From assembly GCA_024680055.1 (NCBI GenBank), contig JAILCP010000097.1, positions 1-64,000 of the forward strand: a stretch of 64,000 nucleotides of DNA. The letters are read 5' to 3'. The position numbers and the translations under genes were made by a program. Source of the stretch: Lachnospiraceae bacterium (GTDB taxonomy: Bacteria; Bacillota; Clostridia; Lachnospirales; Lachnospiraceae). Below the pieces are notes generated by a model. The model was not told the DNA's origin and did no database searches. It was given only the letters and a program-made list of their open reading frames with translations. Shown piece after piece: positions 28,467 to 37,274 of the stretch (within the stretch, counting starts at the first letter, position 1; each line of letters starts with the position of its first letter).

Positions 28467-30767
28467 TTACTGGTTCTTCTTGTTCTTGTCTTTGTTGAAG
28501 TTAATGAGACATCCTGCAAGAATAATGGATCTTTCATCATCTGTAAGGTCTCCTGTGGTTACTTCAAACGGTACAAGTTCGTTACCTTTCACTGCGTATG
28601 CAGTAATGGTCTTCGCTTTCTCCTCAATTGCTTTCCTGATTCCAGGAACAAAAATATAATCTCCAAGTGCAAAAGGAATATCCTCTGTCGGGAACTGGAA
28701 TGGAATCATTCCCCAGTTAATACAGTTGGATCTGTATCTCTTGGTTGCATATTCCTTTGCAATGTTAGCCCATGCTCCAAGCACCTTCTGACAGGAAGCT
28801 GCCTGCTCACGTGCAGAACCGTCACCCGGTTTTACTGCGTAGATTGTGGATCCAAATGCGGTATTTGCAGGATCCACAGATGGGAACTTACCTTTAACAA
28901 CATCATATGCTGCCTTCAGATCTGCATCTTCTACTTTTCCGTCACGACGTTCCAATTCAACCTTGTATACTTCCTTTGCACGTCCAACATACTCAGGATC
29001 TCTACGAGACAATGCAAATTCTGCAAGTCCAAGTGGGTTGGAACGATAAGATGAAGTTTCTCCGGATGGAATCAACTCATCTGTGGTTGTTACAGGGTCA
29101 TGAATCTCAGATACCACCTTCAGCATTAAATCATCGGTAAGATGAGTCATTGCCGGCCATGGTTTGATGTTTGGGCCTTCCTGAATTTCCACTGTCGGGT
29201 CAGCCACACCATGAGAATCAAATACACGTGTTTCATAAATTGTCTTATCGAAGAAGTATTTCGGTCTTGTGTAGTCCACATCCGCTACTTCATCTGCTCC
29301 TGTTAAGAAGCCTTTATTTAATGCTGTTGCAGCAATGGAACGAGCGTCCATAAGTGCAACAGAAGAAATCTGTCCATTCTGTACCTTGGATCCTTCACGG
29401 TTCGGGAAGTTTCTTGTACAGTGACGAATACTGAATGCATTATTTGCAGGTGTATCTCCGGCACCAAAACATGGTCCGCAGAATGCTGTCTTAATAATTG
29501 CTCCGGCATCAATAAGTGCTGCCATTTCACCATTCTTAAGAAGCTCTTTATATACAGGCATGGAAGCCGGATATACAGATAAGGTAAATCTTCCGTTTCC
29601 GATTCCGTCACCTTTTTTAAGAATATCTGCTGCATCACAGATATTCTCGAATCCACCACCGGCACATCCGGCAATAAGACCCTGCTCTACATAAAGCTTT
29701 CCGTCTACAATCTTGTCCTGCAATGAGTAATCAATCTTGTCGCCAAAGCTTACCTTTGCGCGCTCTTCCACTTCATGCAGAACGTCTTTCAAGTTGGCCT
29801 TTACATCTGCAATGGCAAAGGCTTTACTTGGATGGAACGGCATGGCAATCATTGGTCTGATTTTGCTTAAATCTACCTTGATTAATCCATCATAATAAGC
29901 AACAGCACCCGGTTCAACCACCTTGTAGTCGCCGCTTCTTCCGTGGATATCATACCATTCTTTTACTCTGTCATCTGTCTTCCAAATAGAGGAAAGACAA
30001 GTTGTCTCTGTTGTCATTACATCAATACCGATTCTGTAATCAGCACTGAGGTTTGCAAGTCCCGGTCCAAAGAACTCCATCACTTTGTTCTTTACATAAC
30101 CGTTATCGAATACAGCACCGATAATTGCAATTGCAACGTCCTGAGGTCCTACGCCAGGATTTGGAGCTCCTTCAAGATATACGCCGATGACTCCCGGCAT
30201 ATTTACGTCGTAGGTCTGGGACAGTAACTGTTTTGCAAGTTCTCCGCCGCCTTCACCGATTGCCATGGTTCCAAGTGCTCCGTAACGAGTATGAGAATCT
30301 GATCCAAGAATCATTCCTCCACAGGTTGCAAGCATTTCACGGGCATACTGATGAATAACTGCCTGATGAGGTGGCACGTATACACCACCGTATTTCTGTG
30401 CTGCGGTAAGGCCAAACATGTGGTCATCTTCGTTAATGGTTCCACCTACAGCGCATAAGCTGTTGTGGCAGTTGGTAAGAACGTAAGGAAGTGGGAATTT
30501 CTCCATTCCTGAAGCTCTTGCTGTCTGAATAATACCAACGAATGTGATATCATGTGATGTTATCTTATCAAACTTAATCTTCAACTTCTCCATGTTGTCA
30601 GATGTGTTGTGCGCTTTCAAAATACCATAAGCCATGGTATTCTTGGCAGCGTCTGCCTTACTTGTGTTGATGCCTTTTGACTGTAAAACCGCTGATTCTT
30701 CCCCATTTTCTTCAACGATTTCGGTTCCGTTAAGAACGTAAGCACCATTCTTTAATAAAGTAATCAT
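28467..30767 (-). CDS. acnA: Aconitate hydratase
   Basis: This enzyme of about 766 residues isomerises citrate and isocitrate through a 4Fe-4S cluster. Cluster cysteines are visible in [13 protein letters not shown] region context, [14 protein letters not shown], and [15 protein letters not shown]; substrate motifs include [12 protein letters not shown] and [14 protein letters not shown]. The C-terminal swivel domain contains [14 protein letters not shown]. The open frame begins at 30797, but AAGGAGGACCAA directly precedes the ATG at 30767, which I take as the start. The gene heads an acn-icd operon. Confidence 0.94.
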   Translation of the reverse strand: MITLLKNGAYVLNGTEIVEENGEESAVLQSKGINTSKADAAKNTMAYGILKAHNTSDNMEKLKIKFDKITSHDITFVGIIQTARASGMEKFPLPYVLTNCHNSLCAVGGTINEDDHMFGLTAAQKYGGVYVPPHQAVIHQYAREMLATCGGMILGSDSHTRYGALGTMAIGEGGGELAKQLLSQTYDVNMPGVIGVYLEGAPNPGVGPQDVAIAIIGAVFDNGYVKNKVMEFFGPGLANLSADYRIGIDVMTTETTCLSSIWKTDDRVKEWYDIHGRSGDYKVVEPGAVAYYDGLIKVDLSKIRPMIAMPFHPSKAFAIADVKANLKDVLHEVEERAKVSFGDKIDYSLQDKIVDGKLYVEQGLIAGCAGGGFENICDAADILKKGDGIGNGRFTLSVYPASMPVYKELLKNGEMAALIDAGAIIKTAFCGPCFGAGDTPANNAFSIRHCTRNFPNREGSKVQNGQISSVALMDARSIAATALNKGFLTGADEVADVDYTRPKYFFDKTIYETRVFDSHGVADPTVEIQEGPNIKPWPAMTHLTDDLMLKVVSEIHDPVTTTDELIPSGETSSYRSNPLGLAEFALSRRDPEYVGRAKEVYKVELERRDGKVEDADLKAAYDVVKGKFPSVDPANTAFGSTIYAVKPGDGSAREQAASCQKVLGAWANIAKEYATKRYRSNCINWGMIPFQFPTEDIPFALGDYIFVPGIRKAIEEKAKTITAYAVKGNELVPFEVTTGDLTDDERSIILAGCLINFNKDKNKKNQ

Positions 30768-30786
30768 TTGGTCCTCCTTCACTTTA

Positions 30787-30876
30787 TTCGGGTTCAAACC
30801 AAACCCCGAATTGTTCGTGTGTTCACGGCTTTTCTACCGTCGCGTTTATTATATCATACTGATTTTTAATTACAAA
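30787..30876 (-). promoter_or_regulatory. Promoter and 5' leader of acn-icd
   Basis: On the minus strand an extended -10 element (TGATATAAT at 30848-30856) lies 17 bases after TTTGTA (30871-30876). The leader then contains a strong hairpin at 30787-30810 with arms TTCGGG-TT and AACCCGAA, 13 bases before the ribosome site. The hairpin is well placed to affect translation of aconitase. Confidence 0.6.
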
Positions 30877-31082
30877 CGTTTTAACTTAAGAAGAATAAAA
30901 GTCGATTACTTTTTGGTTTATCTATATAAATAGTGTGACATCGGGTTTATACCGCGTTCTATTCACACTTTTTTCACTACAATTTTCGCTCCAAAAGCGA
31001 CTTTACTAAATCTTGCTATAAATAATTTTAAACCTTATTGGTCTATGGTCTAAAAAGTCGTTTTTTTAACATTCTCAATACC

Positions 31083-31757
31083 TTACAATACCCTGTAAAT
31101 TCCTTTTGCCAATCTTTCATCGGTATCCTTAAAATGGTTGCCCGGATTGAACTGGAATTCTGTTTCAATTCCAATTCCTGTAAAATAATTGTATATTTCC
31201 AGGGTTTTCTCTTTGACGCAGCGAAGCATTTTATTTTTGGTTAGCTCTTCCTTGTCTCCCAGGGAAAAATAGACCCTTTGAGGCATTTTTTTCAACTTTG
31301 TCTTTTGTACATAGGAAGCAAACTCCGGAAACCACAAAGAACCTGAAGCGCTGACTGCTTTTGCAAAAAGATCCGTATGATAAAGACTGTAAATGGCAAA
31401 TAGTCCTCCAAGGGAATAGCCTGCAATAATTAATTCTGTCGGCTCATTTGCCAGTTTCTTTTTTACCTCAGGAATTATTTGTTCTGTCAGTTCTTTTAAA
31501 TAGCGTCCCGCTTCCCCCTTGCAGGGATCGTCATTTTTATAAAGGGGCTCACACTGCCAAGGTGTCATTTCATCATTCCATATTAATCCGCTCACAACCC
31601 CAAGGCACACGTCCTTATTTCCCTGCTCCTTTATCTTGTGATAAAGGTTCTCACCATCCCCCTCAAAGGCATTTACTATCACAAGAGGAACTGCCTGTTC
31701 CCTTTCTCCGTATAAGTAAATTCTTTTACCTGCCACATTGATTTCCATTTTCTCCAT
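31083..31757 (-). CDS. Alpha/beta-hydrolase esterase (enterochelin esterase-like)
   Basis: This 224-residue cytoplasmic protein has an alpha/beta-hydrolase fold of the esterase D/enterochelin esterase group. The nucleophile elbow is GYSLGG near residue 115 and ASGSLWFPEF follows, as in that family; the acidic residue may lie in FSLGDKEEL and the histidine in NPGNHFKDTDERL. There is no signal peptide. The substrate cannot be told. It is a single gene with GGGAGGAAGG before its ATG. The plus-strand FIST-GGDEF gene lies divergent to it. Confidence 0.82.
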   Translation of the reverse strand: MEKMEINVAGKRIYLYGEREQAVPLVIVNAFEGDGENLYHKIKEQGNKDVCLGVVSGLIWNDEMTPWQCEPLYKNDDPCKGEAGRYLKELTEQIIPEVKKKLANEPTELIIAGYSLGGLFAIYSLYHTDLFAKAVSASGSLWFPEFASYVQKTKLKKMPQRVYFSLGDKEELTKNKMLRCVKEKTLEIYNYFTGIGIETEFQFNPGNHFKDTDERLAKGIYRVL

Positions 31758-31929
31758 ACAACCTTCCTCCCATGATTTTTATCCGATTTTATTTTACCTC
31801 ATCTGTTTATTTACATAAATTAAAAATTTTCACAGAATTTAAAAATTTATATGTAACAATTCATCTATAATAAATGTAAAAACAACTATGCTATGTAAAA
31901 AAACAGCAGGCACATGAATGGAGAATCTT

Positions 31930-33705
31930 ATGGTACAAAAAACTTACTTATTTTCAACCATTGAACAATTGCATCCGATTCTGAACACCATTACCTCTTC
32001 CACAGAATATCAAGAAGCCAGTGGTATTCTAATACAGGTGTTTAACCCTCGCGTCGACCTGGATGAGTCAAAACTCATTTCTGACATTAATGAAAAATGC
32101 AACAAAGCTTGCATTACAGGAATGACTGCATCCAATATTGCAGAGGCGTCTTATGATATCAGCGAAAAACCTGTGCAGCTTTCCATTTCCTATTTCTTTA
32201 AAACAAAGCTGCTTTATTTGGAATACGATTTAAAAGAAACTACCACCTTCGTTGCAGGTCGTAAGGTAAATGAGATTTTAGAGCATACTGAAAATGCTTG
32301 TGCTATGCAAATTATATATACTTCCAACAGCTCCAACATTCTGAGTTTTACCGGTGAATTCAGTCATCATGGAATCCCTGTCTTTGGAGCCAAAGCAGGT
32401 CGCAGCATCCGGGCGCTCAATACAGCCCATGTCTATGGAAGTCATTGCTATGAAAACGCCTTGATTGCAGTGATTTTTTGTAGCCAAGATTTAAGTGTGT
32501 ACCTGGATCATAACCTGGGCTGGCAGGAAATCGGCGTAGAAATGGTGGCCACAAAAGTAAACGGTAACCGGATTCTCAGTGAAGTGGACGGCCGGCCTGC
32601 AGTGGAAATCTACGAAAAATATTTAAACGTAAAACCGGATTCTTATTTTATGCAAAATGTTTGCGAGTTCCCATTGGTATGTCGGCGAAATAACATTCCC
32701 ACCACCCGTGTTCCTTTTTCCTACGATGAAGAAGGGGCCATCCATTTTTCCGCGGAAATTCGACCCGGAGAACATTTTCGTCTTTCCTATGCCGATGCGA
32801 ATAAGTTAAAACAGCTAAGTGCAGAATCCGTACAGGACCTGAACGAATTCCGGCCGGAAGCGATTTATATTATTGAATGCGGAAATCGAATGCGTTTCTT
32901 AAAGGATGATTATAGAAAGGAACTAGACAACTACAAAACCGTGGTACCTCAATTATCCTTTACAACCGGAAACGAGGAAATCTTTGTTACACCGGAAGGT
33001 TATGGCGGAGATTTAAACAGTGCTCTTATTACGGTGGGTCTGAAAGAAACCGGCCACACCAATTGGATCATTCCATATCGGGAAATCAAAAAAGATCCTG
33101 CAGAAACAGATTCTTTTGCCAATCAAAAAATCAGGGGAGAGATTCCTTTTGTGGACCGTATTTTAACCTTCCTTGCCAGCACTTCCAAAGAGCTGGACGA
33201 ATTAAACAAAGAACTGGGCCGCATTGCCTATACCGATCAGTTGACCCAGATTTATAATCGTTGGGAACTGGAAAACAAAATCAAAGAGGCCCTATCCCTA
33301 AAGAAGGCCAACAAAGATCACAGTGTAGCCCTTCTTTTCATGGATATTGACCACTTCAAAAAAGTAAACGATACCTACGGCCACGACGCCGGAGATATGG
33401 TACTGAGAGGAACGGTCAATCTCATTCGAGAAGAATTGAAAAACGAATGCGCCTTTGGCCGCTGGGGCGGCGAGGAATTCTTATGTTTGTTAAGATCGTC
33501 AAAAGAGGAGGCTCTGGACTTTGCAGAGCATATCCGAACTCTGATTGAAGAAACCTGTTTTGTGAATGTAAAGCATATTACCATCAGCATTGGTGTTACC
33601 ATGGTAAAAGAAGATGACACCGTTGAAAGCTTTATTAAGCGTGCCGACCAGGGCTTATACGACGCCAAGGAAGGCGGTCGAAACCGTGTTATCTTCCGTC
33701 CATAA
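31930..33705 (+). CDS. FIST sensor domain diguanylate cyclase
   Basis: This protein of about 591 residues has FIST N- and C-terminal domains (about 20-370), thought to bind small molecules such as amino acids, and a GGDEF domain (about 420-590). No membrane segment is seen, so it is a cytoplasmic sensor. The catalytic signature is RWGGEEF near residue 512 (GGEEF, active form), after FMDIDHFKKVNDTYGHDAGD. There is no RxxD inhibitory site before it. The start at 31930 has GGAG six bases upstream; an ATG at 31918 in the same frame is the alternative. It stands alone on the plus strand, divergent to the esterase. Confidence 0.88.
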   Translation: MVQKTYLFSTIEQLHPILNTITSSTEYQEASGILIQVFNPRVDLDESKLISDINEKCNKACITGMTASNIAEASYDISEKPVQLSISYFFKTKLLYLEYDLKETTTFVAGRKVNEILEHTENACAMQIIYTSNSSNILSFTGEFSHHGIPVFGAKAGRSIRALNTAHVYGSHCYENALIAVIFCSQDLSVYLDHNLGWQEIGVEMVATKVNGNRILSEVDGRPAVEIYEKYLNVKPDSYFMQNVCEFPLVCRRNNIPTTRVPFSYDEEGAIHFSAEIRPGEHFRLSYADANKLKQLSAESVQDLNEFRPEAIYIIECGNRMRFLKDDYRKELDNYKTVVPQLSFTTGNEEIFVTPEGYGGDLNSALITVGLKETGHTNWIIPYREIKKDPAETDSFANQKIRGEIPFVDRILTFLASTSKELDELNKELGRIAYTDQLTQIYNRWELENKIKEALSLKKANKDHSVALLFMDIDHFKKVNDTYGHDAGDMVLRGTVNLIREELKNECAFGRWGGEEFLCLLRSSKEEALDFAEHIRTLIEETCFVNVKHITISIGVTMVKEDDTVESFIKRADQGLYDAKEGGRNRVIFRP

Positions 33706-33721
33706 CTATAATAAAAAAATG

Positions 33722-33765
33722 AAAGGTGAGCCTTTGACTTTTCATGTCATTGGCTCACCTTTTTT
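33722..33765. terminator. Bidirectional terminator between convergent GGDEF genes
   Basis: An eleven-base stem (AAAGGTGAGCC/GGCTCACCTTT), with an inner TGAC/GTCA extension, is followed by T on the plus strand and lies between two convergent genes. The A-rich left flank gives T on the minus strand as well. Confidence 0.9.
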
Positions 33766-35218
33766 ATTGTTCATCCTGATTGGAATAGATACAATAGCCT
33801 CTCTTTCCGTGTTCTTTTACATAATAAAGACTTTGATCCGCCATTTTATATAACTCTTTGTACGTCTGTGCATCGTTAGGATATACCGCAATTCCAATGC
33901 TTACGGATATATCCACCGCTTCGCCTCCGTCTTCAATTTTCCAGGTAAAAAATTCCGTCAGTTCTTTTGCCTTTCGTTCAATCAACAAAGGATCAATCAG
34001 CCCCGGTGAAAATACCACAAATTCATCTCCGCCAAGTCTTCCCACAATATCTCCGGCCCTGAAATGTTTGGTCAATTCTCTTGCAAATTTTACAAGCACC
34101 TCGTCCCCTTTTCCATGGCCAAAAGTGTCGTTTATTTCCTTAAAATTATCCATGTCAAACAGGAACATGGACGCTCCGATTTGCCTGCTTTTTTCTCCTT
34201 CAAGGAAAAGATTAATGCTGGTATATAAACCGTTGACATTGGATACTTTCGTCAAAAAATCTGTTCGAACCTTATTTTTCAGTACCGCTTTTTCTCCCTT
34301 AAACTTGTGGAAATTTAAACAGGTTAATAATAATATCATAACCAGTGCGTAGACGGCAATACCTAAAAATACCCGGAAGAAACGCTGAGACAACATATAC
34401 TGATCGTTTTTTACAACCAGATACATACCCAATTCCGGAATAAATTTTCGAATGATAAAACCATCTTTGGTATACACCTGGTTCTCTCGTTTCATATCCT
34501 CGTTGTAATATCTGCTGTAATAGGCTTCACCTAGATTGATATCCTCATCATCCAGGGTGGTATTTCCGTCAATGTCTGTGAGACAAACATCCACATTATA
34601 TTTTTCAGAGCAACGCTTTATTTCGTTGGTAATATCCGATAAATAAACGGCACAGCCAAGCACTGCTCTTAATTTACCATTTACTTCCATACGCCGGTCT
34701 GTAAATACAACATAGGCCTTTTCATTAAACTGATCATAGGTCAAATCGGCGCCATACTCCATACCGGATTTTACAAAATTCTCATACCACACATCATAGC
34801 TGTCTTTGGATGGATCCACCACTTTTCCCACACCCCGAGGAGTGTAGTATTTGTTGGTGGTGCAGGAAATCAGGTAAGTACCTTCCCACTTGTTTACTGC
34901 CCTGATTTTTTCAAGATACTGCGCCATCTTCTCCTCAAACTCTTCTTCGGGCATATCATCTTCTTTTTCCAACATGTTTTGCAGAAGATAATCATTACAC
35001 ATTGCCTTTGTAAAATTAGCGGAATACTCCAACTGATTACTGATGGATCCGTATATACCGTCAAACAATGCACAGGTGGTACTTTCCATATCCTCTTTCA
35101 CAATGGAATGTATCACCGTATACGACATCCCAAGAGCAAACAGTGCCCCAAAGACTATAATACAAATATTTGTGATTAAAAGTACATTATCCTTTATAAA
35201 ACTTCTCACCTTTTTCAT
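33764..35218 (-). CDS. Membrane sensor diguanylate cyclase
   Basis: This 484-residue protein has an N-terminal membrane helix (about 10-32), an extracellular sensor region of Cache type (about 33-285, with YDVWYENFVKSGMEYGADL), a second helix (about 290-312) and a C-terminal GGDEF domain with GRLGGDEF. RAGD seven residues before it forms the RxxD inhibitory site, so product feedback is likely. DMDNFKEINDTFGHGKGD is intact. The start at ATG 35218 has GAGGTG eight bases upstream; a GTG at 35227 would lie in that site. Confidence 0.88.
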   Translation of the reverse strand: MKKVRSFIKDNVLLITNICIIVFGALFALGMSYTVIHSIVKEDMESTTCALFDGIYGSISNQLEYSANFTKAMCNDYLLQNMLEKEDDMPEEEFEEKMAQYLEKIRAVNKWEGTYLISCTTNKYYTPRGVGKVVDPSKDSYDVWYENFVKSGMEYGADLTYDQFNEKAYVVFTDRRMEVNGKLRAVLGCAVYLSDITNEIKRCSEKYNVDVCLTDIDGNTTLDDEDINLGEAYYSRYYNEDMKRENQVYTKDGFIIRKFIPELGMYLVVKNDQYMLSQRFFRVFLGIAVYALVMILLLTCLNFHKFKGEKAVLKNKVRTDFLTKVSNVNGLYTSINLFLEGEKSRQIGASMFLFDMDNFKEINDTFGHGKGDEVLVKFARELTKHFRAGDIVGRLGGDEFVVFSPGLIDPLLIERKAKELTEFFTWKIEDGGEAVDISVSIGIAVYPNDAQTYKELYKMADQSLYYVKEHGKRGYCIYSNQDEQ

Positions 35219-35331
35219 GGGCAACACCTCAAGCTTTTAAATTTTTAAGTTTAGGTATAATGATGCTGTTTCTATCATAGTAATTTTTCGTGAAAATACT
35301 GTTAATTTTTGGTACTTTTATTTACTATTTT

Positions 35332-36408
35332 TTAGTGAGAAACCACCTGATTTTTACCGCTTCGTTTTCCCTCGTAAAGACGTTTATCCACCTTTTCCAT
35401 CAGCTTCTCCACATCATACTTTGGATCATAGGCAATCACCCCAATGGTGACTGTAACTGCTGCTTTTTCCCCGCTGCAAAAAACAAATTCCTGTTGACTT
35501 ACCCTTGTTCTGATAAGTTCAGCCATCTCGGTAGCTTTTTCTTTACTGCCGTGAACTATGGCCAATATCTCCTCTCCGCCCCAGCGAAAAGCCTGATCGT
35601 CCTCTTCGATACAGGATAAAACCATACCGGAAACGGCTTTTAACACCACGTCCCCGCATTCGTGTCCGTAGGTGTCGTTGACTGCCTTAAAGTCATCAAT
35701 ATCCAGCATCAAAAGGCAAAACGGTTTTCCGTAACTCTGTGCCATTTTGTAAGCAATTTCCAAATAACCGTTCATGGTCTTTCTTGTCAAAAGATTGGTT
35801 AAAGAATCCCGATAGGCATATTTCTCCAGTTCTTCCACCAAAAATTTGCCGCCAAAATAGGTAAGCACATTCATGCTTACCGACATACCCAGAATTCCAA
35901 TCAGGCGAACGGTCATATTGGCCACAAAGTAGCCATCTTGAACAGGCAAAAGAACGTCCCCTTTGATCACCCAGGATATGGCGATGGAAATCACAAGTGC
36001 AATAGTTGTTTGTCGCACCAATTTTATATCAAAGAAAAGTGCTTCCCCCATGATAAAAAACATCAAAAATGCCCAAAAATCACGGAACGGGCAAAGATAG
36101 GTTATAGCGTTCCATTGAATCACCGCAATCAATGCAGCCGCATATTTTCCCTGCTTAAGTTTTTCACTTTTTACCATTCCACCCCGATCAAAACCGGTTT
36201 TAATATAATAGACACCGATTCCCACAAATCCAAGGTCCATTAGATTAAACAGCCACAAAAAAGTTTCATTGCAATCCCGAGCATATCCCAAATAATGCAG
36301 TGCAGTAATTGCAACACCGGCAATCATACAAGACCCTGATATGATTATCATTATTAATTTATACACTCTATTCATATAACCATCCAGAGATGCTTGTTCT
36401 TTTTTCAT
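35332..36408 (-). CDS. Multi-pass membrane GGDEF protein
   Basis: This 358-residue protein has about six hydrophobic segments (residues 15-190) and a GGDEF domain (about 195-358). DIDDFKAVNDTYGHECGD is intact, but the signature loop reads RWGGEEI rather than GGEEF, and no RxxD site precedes it. It may be an active cyclase with an unusual last residue or one of low activity. It lies between the other GGDEF gene and the two-component genes and is transcribed in the same direction. Confidence 0.84.
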   Translation of the reverse strand: MKKEQASLDGYMNRVYKLIMIIISGSCMIAGVAITALHYLGYARDCNETFLWLFNLMDLGFVGIGVYYIKTGFDRGGMVKSEKLKQGKYAAALIAVIQWNAITYLCPFRDFWAFLMFFIMGEALFFDIKLVRQTTIALVISIAISWVIKGDVLLPVQDGYFVANMTVRLIGILGMSVSMNVLTYFGGKFLVEELEKYAYRDSLTNLLTRKTMNGYLEIAYKMAQSYGKPFCLLMLDIDDFKAVNDTYGHECGDVVLKAVSGMVLSCIEEDDQAFRWGGEEILAIVHGSKEKATEMAELIRTRVSQQEFVFCSGEKAAVTVTIGVIAYDPKYDVEKLMEKVDKRLYEGKRSGKNQVVSH

Positions 36409-36460
36409 AAAATCATCCTTTAATTTTTTAATATTGCCAATTATATTGTCACAAAAGCAT

Positions 36461-36493
36461 CCCCCAAAAACATAACCGGGACGTTTTTGGGGG
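36461..36493 (-). terminator. Terminator of the histidine kinase/receiver operon
   Basis: A perfect eleven-base stem (CCCCCAAAAAC/GTTTTTGGGGG) lies eight bases after the receiver gene stop. The tail on the minus strand (ATGCTTTTG) is short in T. Confidence 0.75.
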
Positions 36494-36500
36494 AAGATTT

Positions 36501-37262
36501 TCAGTTCAAAACTTCTGCTATCTTTTCATGCAACTTATCTTTTCGTGCAGGTTTCAACATATAACCTGCCGGCTGAAGCTTTAATACCGCTTCAATATTT
36601 TCACGATCATTGACACTGGTAAGAAATACCACCGGAATATCCTTTAAATCTTCCTCAGATTTCATCATTTCAAGAGTTTGTCTTCCATCCACCACCGGCA
36701 TTTCGTAATCCAGAAGCACAATGTCCGGCCTCTTTTTCCCCATCATGGTCATGGCTTTTACACCGGAAGTGGCAATCATTACCTCATAAGCATCATCCAG
36801 CATTCCCTTGATACTTCGCAGTGTAGTTGCCTCATCGTCAATGACCAGCACACGTTTACGCGTTGGTTTATCTTCGATTTCTCCCCGAGCCACTTCCTGT
36901 GGATTTAATCCAAGACAGGTACAAATACCTTCCAGTACACTTCTATTTGCTACCGGTCGCACCAGATTGGTAAACTGACTGCTTTCATAATATTTCAAAA
37001 AGCGATTGCACTCTTCCTCGGTTCCGATGGTTAACACCGGTATCTTCTCTTTTCTGATAGACAATTCTGTAAAAATACCTCCATCCATTTCCAGTACACC
37101 AATCAAACTAATCAACACCATCTCCGGCTTGGTAACATCCAGCATGCCGGCCATGGTACTTCGATCCACAGCGCATATCTGTACATGAAAGAAAGGTTCC
37201 AGATATTCGTGAAGATCCTTCATTATCTGATTCATTTTGCCTACAAAAAGTATTTTTCTCAT
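36501..37262 (-). CDS. Tandem receiver-domain response regulator
   Basis: This 253-residue protein has two receiver-like domains and no output domain. Residues 1-120 resemble a receiver fold that lacks the acidic pocket (MRKILFVGKMNQ, no paired Asp). Residues about 130-253 form a complete receiver: VLVIDDEATT, phosphorylated Asp in LLDYEMPVVDG near 182, FLTS and the conserved Lys in MLKPARK. It starts 12 bases after the hybrid kinase stop and is its likely partner. The protein may act by binding other proteins. Confidence 0.9.
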   Translation of the reverse strand: MRKILFVGKMNQIMKDLHEYLEPFFHVQICAVDRSTMAGMLDVTKPEMVLISLIGVLEMDGGIFTELSIRKEKIPVLTIGTEEECNRFLKYYESSQFTNLVRPVANRSVLEGICTCLGLNPQEVARGEIEDKPTRKRVLVIDDEATTLRSIKGMLDDAYEVMIATSGVKAMTMMGKKRPDIVLLDYEMPVVDGRQTLEMMKSEEDLKDIPVVFLTSVNDRENIEAVLKLQPAGYMLKPARKDKLHEKIAEVLN

Positions 37263-37274
37263 AACGTCTCCTAA

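Noticed and set aside
28455-29054. Plus-strand open frame of 199 codons opposite aconitase
   Set aside because: It is antisense to a well-conserved enzyme, cysteine-rich in a random way, with no family motif or ribosome site.
31760-31929. c-di-GMP riboswitch before the FIST-GGDEF gene
   Set aside because: No conserved GEMM-type core could be found in this or the other spacers near GGDEF genes.
33858-34352. Plus-strand open frame of 164 codons opposite a GGDEF gene
   Set aside because: Serine/proline-rich shadow of the GGDEF coding strand; no start signal.
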